A DNA stretch of 64,000 nt, taken from Melampsora larici-populina 98AG31 (Eukaryota; Basidiomycota; Pucciniomycetes; Pucciniales; Melampsoraceae). The position numbers and the translations under genes are program-made. Below, one piece after another: positions 10,168-20,472 of this stretch (positions within the stretch are counted from its first letter, which is position 1; each line of letters starts with the position of its first letter). Where the stretch lies: NCBI RefSeq assembly GCF_000204055.1, contig NW_006768766.1:3234275-3298274 (forward strand), read 5' to 3'. The notes under the pieces are model-generated. The model searched no databases and was not told the DNA's origin. It saw only the letters and a program-made list of their open reading frames with translations.

Positions 10168-12548
10168 TTAAGATCCAACCCATTGTTTACATATAGGACA
10201 TTCAGCTTTTCTTCTAAGCCAAGAACAAATACATTCTTCATGAAATCTAATGATTGAAACCACGAAAAGAAAAGATCAAATTCATGAGTTTAAATCGAAA
10301 CCAAAGTTTTAAGAATCATGGATGGATTACTGACACATGTTCACATGCTAAAACACCCACACTTTCATTTTCTCTAAATTGACACAAACAAATCTACATT
10401 CAAAGATTGACCATCAATGAGCATCTCTCACTTCTAAAGCAAAAAAAAAGAAATCTCAAAACTTTAGCTTACCATACATTTATTACATCTCACTCCTTCC
10501 TTCACACGAAACTTAGTCTTGACTTTTCCTTCCTTATCAATCCTTCTTGAAACCACTTCAATGATTCCAATCTTTTGAATACCTCTTCCAATACCAGGTT
10601 CAGACAAACCTAAGGAATGAGAACTAGAAGATCCCATTAAATCTGAAAGCATTTGGATTTCTTCATATGTAGCTTCTCCTCGTTCTAATCTCAAGACCAA
10701 TAAATCCAATTCAGTAAACCTATGTTCTTGAACTTCATTCGCACTTGTGATATTCTCATCATTCGTCCTAGTGAGTTCTTCTACCACCGTTTCACTCACG
10801 ATTTGTTCGTCAGCTTCTTCCTCTTCTTCGACCAATGTTTCACTTATTCCTATATTCATCAATTCTTCACGTCGAGGCCCTTCCAACTCAACAGGTAAGC
10901 TTCGACGGTTAAATGCCCTCTCTTCTCTTGCCAACACAGATCCTTCTCCTCTGTTGGCGATCATCGAAACTCTCGCTGCGCGTGTTGATGTTGAAGGTGG
11001 TGGTGGCGGTGGACGTCGCCGAAGACTTGATCCACGTCTCAACATACTATTCACTTCAGCCGGCGATGCAGGAAGGGGCGCATGGGTGGGCGAAAGAATT
11101 GTAGAACTGTTGGGCGATTTGGATGGCGGCGGCGGGGGAGGTGGTCTTCTTCGAGTTGGATCAGTTGATAGGCGTGATTGCAAGGTAGGATATATGAAGG
11201 CTGGACGCGGTGGGGGGATCGGGGGTGGTATACGCTTTGGCGAATTCGCAGTAACGCCGGATCTGGGCAGCGTTATCAGTTCTGGCTTCAAATTATTTGA
11301 AGTTGATGGTTGAGTAAGAGGCGGTGAAGGTGAGGATCTTCGAGGCAATTGGCTAGTGGCACTGATGTCAGACGCGGGTGCTGAATCTGAGGAGTGCGGG
11401 AAGCCTGAATCTTCTGGAGGTGCACATGGTGAAGATGGTGGTGAAGGACCGATGACCAGTCTGATCGGGACCCAGACGGTTTGTTGATCATGCTCCGCGA
11501 GCGTGCAGACACGATGTGAACGATCCCAAGCCGCAACGCGCTCTGATAAATCCAGGCTGAGGTCCCATTCGGGCGCAGCTTGTGCATAAGTTGGCGGAGG
11601 GCTATGAGGCCGACCATTGTGACCAAAGGAGATATCCGACGGAGGAGCTGCGGGAGGACCACCGAGTGGGGGCGGATAAGATGGTGCCGTAAAAGGTGGA
11701 GGCGGATTGCGCAGGTCCTCTAAGATTTCACTGTAATCTACTTCAGGATGTCCAGACCGGATTCGCGGGGGGTCAGAGACCAGAGGTCGCCTAGGAGGTG
11801 TGGTTGAAGCTGGAAGACCATCATCTGAAGCAGAGCTAATGACGACAGAGCTTTGTCTAGAGATAGGCGCACTGTTAGGCTGTTGACGCGAAGATGGACG
11901 GGGTGGACCTAGAGAAGGTTGGCAACATGGAGAGGGAGTCATATTTGAACTGATCGATACAGCAGGTGAGCTTCGATGATCGACCGGAAGCAAAGACGGC
12001 GCGGGAGGCGAAGGGGTCACCGTAGATTCGGGTCGAGAAAGGGCATTTATCGACCTCGATGACCCTGATGATCCTGATTGTTGGACTGTACCTTGATACG
12101 AAGACGATCTAACGTTCGAGGGGATCCGAGAAAGCTTTGGTTGAGTTAAGATGAGAGGTGGAGATGTTGCAGCAGATTTAAGAATTGGAGGCTTGACACG
12201 CTTGGGGGTGATCTGGGTGGTTGAAGAGGGTGGGATGGGCAAAGAGCGCGTCTGAGTAAGGGTGTGTGGCAGCCCAACGTTTCGAACTGCATCGAGTACG
12301 GTTTGATTGATTTGAGGTTTTTTAAGACGATGTTTCTTAGGAGTGATGATCTTGATAGGTTGAAATGAAAGACTAGATTTGGAATGCTGAGATGTTGATC
12401 GATTGCTAGATGAATGAGAATTGCCAGTTATAGGATAAAGTGAAGATGGATTGAGAGTTTGTTTGTGATTGTTGTTGTTTTGATTGGTTTGATTTGAAGT
12501 TGAAGGTAAAGAAGAGATTGAAGGTGAAGGTGAAGGTGAGGATGTCAT
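10168..12548 (-). CDS. RING-H2 finger protein with long Pro/Ser-rich N-terminus, probable E3 ubiquitin ligase
   Basis: Three exons: 12548-10473, 10393-10335 and 10246-10168, with GT-AG introns and in-frame joins, giving 737 residues. The first about 500 residues are low-complexity and rich in Ser, Pro and Asn, with PPPPPP runs that could bind SH3 or WW domains. An acidic stretch follows. The C-terminus assembles only after splicing: CMICLCQFRENESVGVLACE, then HVFHEECICSWLRRK and CPICKQWVGS. This gives a full C3H2C3 RING-H2 set (CMIC; C-x-H; FH; EEC; CPIC) with the Trp expected at the E2 contact. By family knowledge such proteins transfer ubiquitin from an E2; the target is unknown. A short basic/acidic region just before the RING (EVVSRRIDKEGKVKTKFRV) may be a helical extension. 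No transmembrane segment is evident. Confidence 0.88.
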
Positions 12549-13792
12549 TTGATTTCTTAATTTCTTCTCTTCAGACTTGACTTTTGAGTCTTGAGTGTTG
12601 ACCTGTGTTGACCTTGTGTGATTTCCAACTCAAAACTTGACTTTCTGCTTTTCCATAGCGCGTGTGTACAGCTGTTTCAACAAAGATTGATTTTTTTTTG
12701 AAAATCTCGCCAATGTGCAAAACCCGGGTTTTGTCCTGTTTTGTCCCTCACCCGATTTTGTCTCTCGGCTAATTGGAAGAATACAGAAAAGAATAAACCT
12801 GTAAATCAAGTTTTGTCTCTGGTTTTACCCGCTGCGGAGACAACTTTCTCCAAAAAAAGTTGTCAACCTTTCTTGAAACGGCTGTATATGTAAACAGTAA
12901 CACTGCATCACATGTAATCTCAAGATAGAAGTTGAACTTGCGACGGTTCACCATTCCAAATCTTTGACATGAACCTCCTTTGACTCTAGCGTCAATTCCA
13001 CAAACAACCTAGATAGGGGTCGGCAGGTGTGAAAGTTGCTCAATGGCCTTTTTAGTTTTGTCAATCTAGATCAGAAGCTCACTTTTGCACTGAGGATTTT
13101 TATTGGCGCAGGCTACACAGAATATCCAATGTTTGGTGGTGTAAACAGCTCTGGTTTCCAATGTATGTTGTAGAACAGTTCTAGATAGACAAGACCTCAA
13201 GCTGAACTAATGCGACGGGGACTTCCTTTCACCAATTCCAGATATGACCCTTCAAGAATGAACTCAAACAAAATTAGAAACCAGGCCTAAGATTGAGTTG
13301 CTGTGGTTGATAGAAGCGCCCCTACCAATTTTAAAATCTAGAATCATTCAGCCGGGTTCTTGGCCACATAAGTATCAAGGATCCACTTGAAACACCAAAA
13401 GCTCATGGCGAGCCAAAATTAAAGGTATATAGGTGTTGGCAGATGATCAACCTGGTACAATCAAGAAGTATAATTATTCACAATAATCGAATCAAAACTT
13501 TACAAAAAGATCAATGATCATATAGACATATTCTATATACCAATTCAGCACAACTAAGAAGTAAAAAAAGACACAGGCGTCTTGTGAAATACAACACAGA
13601 AAATCGAAAAATAAGGTCATACAGTTTTTACATCTTTATAGCTTTGAGTCTGAACATTTGAGTTGATGAAGATCAAATTCCACATGATTGAAATTTCTCC
13701 GCATTAATTCATATGATCACAGGTGTAATTTTGATAGTCGATTCGAGGTATGTCACCACCTCCCCAGTATGGAGTGATCAAAGATTGGTAAG
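12549..13792. other. Intergenic region between the RING gene and SPT20
   Basis: About 1.2 kb holding the RING gene promoter and the SPT20 3' end. I see no further gene; the small minus-strand frame at 12769-12954 has no supporting features. Confidence 0.55.
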
Positions 13793-13865
13793 CTACCAGG
13801 GATTGATGTTGTTTTTGTATCCTGTTGGGTTTGGAGTGAATTGTGGTTGTTGTTGCTGCTGCTGC

Positions 13866-13924
<59 letters not shown>

Positions 13925-16179
13925 AACATGTATATCCATCTCGTTTCCATTGTTATTGCCAGCTATAGCGTGAGGATCGCGCTGGAGGTTGTGAGGATGA
14001 TGACCATGTTGATATCCAGCTTGAAAGACATTATGATGACCACCGATGTTCATCGATGGCCACCCTCCTGGGTTGTTAGGTTGAAGAACAGGAATCCCAA
14101 TTGAAGTATCGTGCGCTGACGGAACTGGGATCCCATTAGAATGAGTCTGACGCCCATGATTTACGTGTCCTACTGCGATATCATGATTTGTTGAAAAGAC
14201 AGGAATACTGTGATTCACGTCTATTTGCATATTCGAGTCATTGGCTCCATCCATCATATTATTGCACGGGACATGAATACTATGATCAGGCTTAGACATA
14301 GGCACCGGTATACTGTTGGTGTTAAGCGATGGGACGGGGATGCTGTGATTGTGAGATGACAGGGAGGTATTACTGTTCGACAGCATCGTGGGGATCGATG
14401 CGTTTTGCATGTGACTAGAGTTGTTCACCGAAATCGAGTTATTGGTGAACACTGGAATTCCGTCTTGGTGACCCTGGGGGAGCCCAATCCCAGCATTGGC
14501 GACCGGTACAGGAATGTTTCCACCTTGACCCGCGAGTAATACACCACTTGCATGAGTTGGCTGATTGTTATTTGTAGTCGAATTCGGGAGCGGACGGGAT
14601 TGTTGAGTGTTAGGCTGAGTATTATTGAGATTCTGAGCTGCAGCAGCGGCCAATTTACGTTCTTTTGCCAATCGTCTTGCCTCTGCCCTCTGCTTCTTCT
14701 TTTCGTCATCTGCGGCCAGTTCTTCGGGCGTCATGTTGAGCCTAGCGATCGCTTTCTTGCTGAGTTTCTTAGTGGGGGCTAGTACAGCAGCTGGCGAACC
14801 AGCTTCAGATACGCCGTCCTCAAGTTGGTTCTTATTTGCAAGCCCCTTCTTCTTTGCACCAGCAGTTTTCTTAGTGGGGATAGGAGCACAAGCGACTGGG
14901 GGAGGTATGGAGGGAGGTGACATGGCGGCCGCCTGGGCTGCTGGATTCGGAAGTTGAGGATGATGGATGGACTGTTGAAGGGCGTTCGTGCCTTGTAGTG
15001 GTGGATATGCCTCAGCTGAGGTGACTTGCTTTGAATCAGCAGAAGTGGAATGGGCCATGCGCTGCTCATGATGAGCACCACTAGGTGGCAAATTAGGAGC
15101 AGGGCTATGAGCTTGATCGGGTTGTTGAGAGGCGGACAAAGAGTCTTCTTGAGCTTGAGCAAGCTGCAAAGACGTATTTCGCATCCTTTTGATGAGATCA
15201 ACCCGCGAGAACCTATCAAGAAGAGGGAAAGTATTGAACACAGAGGTCGAAAGCGATGTAAAATAAAGAAATGAATCCCATACGTCGGTGCGAACGCCTG
15301 TCCATAGCTTTCATCTGCAATATGCATGTATTTCTCTTGTCTATCGCGTTTCCTACGCATCGCTTCTTCCTCGCCAGAGTTCAGTGGTCGTTTTCTTGGA
15401 CCTTTTTGATGAGTCGAAGGTTGGAGGGTAGTATCACACAATAATTGGTTTGCGATGCGGGTGGTGATTATGCTAGGAGATAAACACAATGGTGGAGTTG
15501 TCCTTTCCTGCGAGACGGTATCGATCAGGACCCATGACAGTCCTTCATAGAGCGAGGAGCACATACCAAAATTGCAGACTCTACAATTACGGCTTCCTCT
15601 TCAGTCATAGGTCCCCACTTGTATTGAGAGCCTTTTATTTCTTTTGCGATTCCTGCCATGTGAGATATCCTTGCTTCATTCATGATCTGAAGATCTTTCC
15701 AAAGAGTTTCGCAAGTAGGGCTAAGCACAAGACGATGAAGTGTCACCTGATCGTTTGGCAGATCTTGAGGAGGATCGCGATTAGTATTATCTTTCTTAGA
15801 TCTATTAATTTGTGCAACAGCTGAAGAGGTTGGATGAGGAGAGTTTTGAGACGCTGATGGATCATCATTTGTTGGGGGTTGATCTCCTTGCTCAATTGCT
15901 CGATGATCATGAACTTCGACAATAAGGCAGCCATCATAAAATTTAACATCTGATTCATCCAAAACATCTAATATATCGTTGGGCATCTTCTGTTCACGAA
16001 TGCAATCTATCCAATGTTTCAGTTCACCGTCATACGCATGAAGGGTCGAGTCGGGTTGACCCAGACGAAAGCCGGTAGAGTAAAGATGCATTATCAATGA
16101 TGGTGTTTCTTTTCGATAACGCTTGAGGATAGCACGGATCGTTCGGGTAAGATTGTAGACTCCTGGGTTTTTGGTCGAC

Positions 16180-16181
<2 letters not shown>
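13793..16181 (-). CDS. SPT20: SPT20, SAGA transcription coactivator subunit
   Basis: Three exons: 16181-15567, 15507-15284 and 15212-13793. GT-AG introns join in frame for 752 residues. The N-terminal domain contains ILKRYRKETPSLIMHLYSTG, WIDCIREQKMPNDILDVLDE and FYDGCLIVEVHDHR, the signature of the Spt20/p38IP domain. Exon 2 adds CLSPSIITTRIANQLL and EEEAMRRKRDRQEKYM. The splice to exon 3 restores FAPTFSRVDLIKRMR, a strongly conserved Spt20 block. Spt20 holds the SAGA complex together in the nucleus. The C-terminal half is low-complexity: Ala/Lys-rich, then about nine copies of a loose (S/G)IPV motif, then a 26-residue polyglutamine tract before TPNPTGY and the stop. Glutamine-rich tails are common in fungal Spt20. 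The Ngaro-1 element ends only about 205 bases upstream of the start codon. Confidence 0.93.
13847..13924 (-). repeat. CAA/CAG tract encoding 26 glutamines in SPT20
   Basis: Twenty-six consecutive Gln codons, mostly alternating CAA and CAG. The mixed codons make replication slippage less likely than a pure CAG run, but length variation between strains would still be expected. Confidence 0.97.

Positions 16182-16216
<35 letters not shown>
16180..16216. repeat. (GAT)n / (ATC)n microsatellite at the SPT20 start codon
   Basis: About twelve trinucleotide units run directly into the SPT20 ATG (16179-16181), so on the coding strand the 5' leader ends in a CAT repeat. Confidence 0.95.
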
Positions 16217-16385
16217 GGTAGTGTTGATGATTGGTGGTGGAAGTTGAACTGAAGGCCGCAACCGTGGTTATCCCGAGCCCAGGACTCCCTGGTCATGGGA
16301 CGGACCGCATACCAAAGCCAGGGTACCGCATACATGCGATGTCAAGACTCAAAATGAGTCACCTACACAGGATGGTCTCCCTGCT

Positions 16386-16571
16386 CCCACTCCTCAGTTA
16401 GCTACGGACTGTAGGGTGGGGTTGATCCGCGATGGGATTCTTGAATGATGTGAATCCGCACCCAGTGGACCTCTCTTACATGCGCGTCAGAGAGGTCGCG
16501 GTGGGGGAGTGGCTGAGCCCTGCCTCTGGGTTGGTTTTCGTGAACCAACCTCTTGGCCGGCCTCGCGCCCT
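16386..16571 (-). repeat. Ngaro-1 split repeat B2
   Basis: 186 bases that match B1 (16955-17140) with two differences. It contains the hairpin GGTTGGTT-6-AACCAACC at 16529-16550. Its outer edge at 16386 is the 3' end of the element. Confidence 0.92.
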
Positions 16572-16710
16572 GGGTCGGTGGGTGGGATTCAATTTCGAGT
16601 TATCCTTAACTCGTGTAACTTTCCGAGTTATTTTAAAACCCGTTTCTTAAAAAACCCGCTTTGTACTCGTTATATAAAGCGTTTCCTCACTGTTGGGTGG
16701 GGGGGGAGGT
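16572..16710 (-). other. Unique spacer between A2 and B2 of Ngaro-1
   Basis: 139 bases not repeated elsewhere in the element. It contains TTATATAAAG, a TATA-like motif on the plus strand, and a G-rich run. Its role is unknown; in split-repeat elements such a segment may act in template circularisation. Confidence 0.5.
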
Positions 16711-16954
16711 ATTAAAAAATTTTTCCGAATGTGTTCGAAAAAGGAGATGAATTATCTCGGTTGAGATTAATTATAAATTGAGCCTTGACGTTGTCTTGCG
16801 AGGTGAAAAAGGTTTTCGTTGAGAATTCTAGGATTCCAAAATGAAATTCTCAACTTGGTTGGCGCAATTTCTCGTGCGCGTGTGCATGCACATTTTCACC
16901 TCCGCTAAGTCACCGTGGGCATAGGAACCACTGCGTGCCTTGCGGTTCCCTCAA
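16711..16954 (-). repeat. Ngaro-1 split repeat A2
   Basis: 244 bases, near-identical to A1 (22979-23222), directly abutting B1 at 16955 with no gap. Confidence 0.93.
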
Positions 16955-17140
16955 CCCACTCCTCAGTTAGCTACGGACTGTAGGGTGGGGTTGATCCGCG
17001 ATGGGATTCTTAAATGATGTGAATCCGCACCCAGTGGACCTCTCTTACATGCGCGTCAGAGAGGTCGCAGTGGGGGAGTGGCTGAGCCCTGCCTCTGGGT
17101 TGGTTTTCGTGAACCAACCTCTTGGCCGGCCTCGCGCCCT
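16955..17140 (-). repeat. Ngaro-1 split repeat B1
   Basis: 186 bases matching B2. The same hairpin lies at 17098-17119. Confidence 0.93.
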
Positions 17141-17414
17141 TCAGACCCGCCCACCCTCCGATAATTTGAGACGGGTTTTGTACGGTTGAGCTCCGGGACC
17201 CATCACTAGGCAGTACCGGTCCTCTACTCGTCGCCTAGCCACCTGAGCTCACCCATACCGACGACACCCGGACCGTGTCCTCAATATCAGGTTCGCCAAC
17301 TCAATTGCTTCAAAATAAAGTTTCTTCTACTCAATTGAACTAGTATTCAGTATTCATGCGCGCCCGCCACATGATCTTCGTCCTGTACTACTACTGACGT
17401 CTCATCATTCCTTG

Positions 17415-18482
17415 CTAGACATCCACGTTTCTTTCATCGATTGCTTTTAAGAACTTTATCGTATCTTCTATGTCTTCCTCGGAATAGGCTTTCAGGTATC
17501 TTAGGTAAGTAAGCGACTTCCACCGTCCCTGCTTTGCTATTGTTCTCATCGGTGTGCCGAGGTTGTATCTGATTGATGTGCCTCCTACCCTGAATGAGTG
17601 CCCTGACCAAGTGTTTAGACCTGCTTTCCCCCAGCACTCGCCTGCTAGTTTTAGGAATCTAGGTTTCGTCACCGGTCTCCTTCCATTTGAGCTGGACGTG
17701 CTGAATATCAAGTCGTCGCGATCTGCCTTTTTGTTTGCCAACAACACTCGTTCTAAAGCTGCGACGGGATCTAATACGTTGAACTGTTGTTGTAAATGGA
17801 TCATCTGGACTTCTTTCGATTTCGCCGTCTTCGCCTTCCTTAAGTGAAGTATTGCAAAGCGTTTTCCATCTTTTTCTCCAAACTCCATGTGCCTTCTTAA
17901 CAAGGCCCCTTGTTCTGGTTTGTTCCTTAACAGTTCTCCTAACCGTGTCATTCCCCAGAACGCAATCAATGCCACCAAGCCTACAAGGTTCAATTCTTCT
18001 GATTTCACGTAAGTCGTCTTAAATAACTTGAACAATTGTCTTATCATAATCGGCTGCTTATTGGTCGTTAATTTCTGTTCTTCCTCTAGGCGTTTTGTAG
18101 CTCTCAATAGTACCGCTACAAACTCTGTGTCTGCCAATGGTCTCTTTGTATGTCTCACCATACTCCAGGCTCTAATCCCATCCAGGTACTTCTTTATCGT
18201 TACTGATGAGATTTTCCTACTTGGTCCATCTTCTCTTTCTAGCTTTGACTCTCCGGCCCATGCTATAAATTCGTATATATCTTTGTCTGATATTTCTTCG
18301 TTTTCGTCAAAACCACCAGCGGTTTTATCTTTAAATTCGATAAATTTACTCATGCCGCTTGAGTATCCCTTCAAAGTGCTGGTCTCCCATCCGCTCGTCG
18401 CCGCGTGTTTGCCGGCTAGTGATGTAGCTTCTTTCGCTGTTTCGAAGTGTTTCGGAAGTGCCGGTTGTGGTTTCTTTGGCAT
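17415..18482 (-). CDS. Ngaro-1 tyrosine recombinase (YR)
   Basis: 355 residues in one frame. The C-terminal catalytic domain of the tyrosine recombinase family is clear: Arg180 in FWGMTRLGELL, Lys near 217 in LRKAKTAK, His295 and Arg298 in SGHSFRVGGTS, Trp321 in GRWKS, and a nucleophile candidate at Tyr326 or Tyr329 in TYLRYLKAY. This enzyme would insert a circular DNA copy through a covalent phosphotyrosine intermediate, in place of the DDE integrase of LTR elements. The N-terminal half (KGYSSGMSKFIEF) resembles a core-binding domain. It is the last gene of the element, about 90 bases downstream of the RT frame. All catalytic positions are intact, so it could be active. Confidence 0.92.
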   Translation of the reverse strand: MPKKPQPALPKHFETAKEATSLAGKHAATSGWETSTLKGYSSGMSKFIEFKDKTAGGFDENEEISDKDIYEFIAWAGESKLEREDGPSRKISSVTIKKYLDGIRAWSMVRHTKRPLADTEFVAVLLRATKRLEEEQKLTTNKQPIMIRQLFKLFKTTYVKSEELNLVGLVALIAFWGMTRLGELLRNKPEQGALLRRHMEFGEKDGKRFAILHLRKAKTAKSKEVQMIHLQQQFNVLDPVAALERVLLANKKADRDDLIFSTSSSNGRRPVTKPRFLKLAGECWGKAGLNTWSGHSFRVGGTSIRYNLGTPMRTIAKQGRWKSLTYLRYLKAYSEEDIEDTIKFLKAIDERNVDV

Positions 18483-18572
18483 GATTGGACTTTAGCGGCA
18501 AGGATATCGGTAGGGGTCTTAAATTGGAAGAGGGGCTCTGAATCACTCAGGTTATAAAAAAGGTTATGCATT

Positions 18573-20369
18573 TCATTCTTGTATCACAAATTTTTTCAAG
18601 TCCTTGGGAATTCTAATCCATACTTCATCTCTCACGTGTTTCGAGGAGTCGAAACCCCTTGATAATTTATCAGCGGCATTATCTTCCGATCTCACTCTTT
18701 CTTGCCTCACTCTACAATCTAACCTCATCAATAGATCCTGGATTTGAATCCACTCTCTGTTCACCCAGCGGTTTTTTGACTTGCCGTTACGCACAGCGCC
18801 CTCCGTCATGACATTATCCGTAAGCACCAAAAACTCCTGTCCTTCTACTGGCATCAGTTGGGTTAAAATCAACAATCCCAGCCGTAGTGCGACAGTTTCT
18901 GCCCAGGCAATCTCACGCCTTGTATTATCGGCTTCGACTTTGTCCCAACCTGTTCGAAGCCGGAACCTTGACCATTTTCTGCCGATTACTATGCCGATTC
19001 CATATGAGGTTGATGCGTCGCCTACCCACGCGACGTTCCTTACTCCCGGGCTTGGTATCAACCTACGTGGATTGGCAGTAGACAGCACCTTTATCCATGT
19101 ATCTAAATCAATCATCACCTCCTCCGGTATGTCGCGTAACGCTAATCTATTTACCCATTCTGCCATCCAGTGGTACATCGCCACACAGTGGCATTTCAAC
19201 TGCGGATATATCAACGACACGTTTGCCAACCTTCCCGCTAGTTTCTCTACTTGTTTATGGTTCGACCGTTTCAGCGCCTTGAACTCCTGGATTTGCAATA
19301 TCCTTAGGAGTCGCTTGGAGTCTTGTAGGCCGACAGTTTTGTTTTTACCGTCCCATACCATGCCTAGGTATTTTTGTTGATAATCAAATTCTTTCCATTT
19401 CGTAGGGTTTGTCACTACTCCCAACTCGTTGCTTAGTTCTACCACGTGTGTCATGTTGAAGTGGTTTGACCCGTCATCCGGTTTAACGAACAGCGTATCA
19501 TCTACCCACCGAAAAGCCTGGGTGAATCCGAACTTTTTCTGGACGATTATTTTCCAGGTATCGGCTGCCTGGCCAAAGGAGCCGCATCCGGCTACTCCTC
19601 CAAACGTGATCCTTGTGTCGAGAAGGACTTTCCTGTCGAATGTAAGGATCATCAAATACGGCCATTGGCCTGGCTTCGTCGGGATCTGACAATAGGCTTT
19701 CGCCCAATCGTATATGCCTAGGAGTACGGGGTAATCGATAGATAGTAAGAATTTCACTACCTTGTCGAAATCATCCCATGACGTGATGAAATCGTCTTTG
19801 TCCACCATCGCGTTCACAGAATTGATTGTTGGTTCTTGTCTAGGAAATGATAAGTCATTTATGGGCCTTAAAGAACCGTCGCTGTTAGTGACCGCTCCTA
19901 ATGGGTTCGTTCTGAAGAACCCGAGTTTATTGTAAGCTTCCTCTTTTGTGAATGGTCCGTACATTCTCCCTGCCTCAATTTCTTTTGACAAGTTTCCTTC
20001 GATTTCCTCTTTTGCCTGAAGAGCCGATGAATGATTAGGTGGGCAATAATATAGCATGTCTGGTAAGTGAATCTCCGGTATTCCTTGGTCAAAACCCTCC
20101 AGAAATCCGCGAAGAATGTGGCGTTTTTCTTGTAAGAGGTTGTTTGCTCTTAATTCTCTCTCCCATACGTGGAGATTCATTTCACATCTGACTTCTGTTG
20201 GCCATCTGCCCCGTGCTCTCCCAGTCGGTTTTGCTAGTGAGATTTCACGCCTGAAGCCTGAAGAGGGGCTTGTGTTCAGGTCGCTCTCAGATCGGGGGCT
20301 CACGTCTAAACGGGGACTTTTAGATGGGATGAGGGAAAAGGCGAGGGGAGGGGAGGCAAGGTCATTCAC
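18573..20369 (-). CDS. Ngaro-1 reverse transcriptase-RNase H
   Basis: 598 residues. After a Ser/Pro-rich leader, the RT fingers and palm carry LGFFRTNPLGAV, RPINDLSFP, then Asp221 in IYDWAKAYCQIP and the paired Asp290-Asp291 in FRWVDDTLF. The primer-grip region LGMVWD follows near 335. A thumb/connection segment contains LIYPQLKCHCVAMYHWMAEW. The RNase H domain has its four acidic residues: Asp451 (AWVGDAST), Glu491 (IAWAETVALRLG), Asp518 (LTDNVMTEGA) and Asp563 (SEDNAADKLSRG). This RT-RNaseH order without protease is typical of DIRS/Ngaro elements. It would copy element RNA to DNA in virus-like or free particles. Intact throughout. Confidence 0.93.
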   Translation of the reverse strand: MNDLASPPLAFSLIPSKSPRLDVSPRSESDLNTSPSSGFRREISLAKPTGRARGRWPTEVRCEMNLHVWERELRANNLLQEKRHILRGFLEGFDQGIPEIHLPDMLYYCPPNHSSALQAKEEIEGNLSKEIEAGRMYGPFTKEEAYNKLGFFRTNPLGAVTNSDGSLRPINDLSFPRQEPTINSVNAMVDKDDFITSWDDFDKVVKFLLSIDYPVLLGIYDWAKAYCQIPTKPGQWPYLMILTFDRKVLLDTRITFGGVAGCGSFGQAADTWKIIVQKKFGFTQAFRWVDDTLFVKPDDGSNHFNMTHVVELSNELGVVTNPTKWKEFDYQQKYLGMVWDGKNKTVGLQDSKRLLRILQIQEFKALKRSNHKQVEKLAGRLANVSLIYPQLKCHCVAMYHWMAEWVNRLALRDIPEEVMIDLDTWIKVLSTANPRRLIPSPGVRNVAWVGDASTSYGIGIVIGRKWSRFRLRTGWDKVEADNTRREIAWAETVALRLGLLILTQLMPVEGQEFLVLTDNVMTEGAVRNGKSKNRWVNREWIQIQDLLMRLDCRVRQERVRSEDNAADKLSRGFDSSKHVRDEVWIRIPKDLKKFVIQE

Positions 20370-20472
20370 AGGTTAGGCACGTTTGGTCTTGTTCTCAAGC
20401 TGGCATCTCATGACTTCATTTCATAAATTGAAAATTGAATTATTCGTTTAAATTCCTTCTGATCGTGACTCA

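Noticed and set aside
10747..11313. A 188-codon plus-strand frame in the RING gene
   Set aside because: Antisense shadow of a Pro/Ser-rich exon; composition is explained by the coding strand.
13713..14104. Plus-strand frames with long Cys and Leu runs
   Set aside because: They are the antisense reading of the SPT20 polyglutamine codons.
18781..19380. A 199-codon plus-strand frame across the RT
   Set aside because: Antisense to an intact RT-RNaseH frame with catalytic motifs; no domain of its own.
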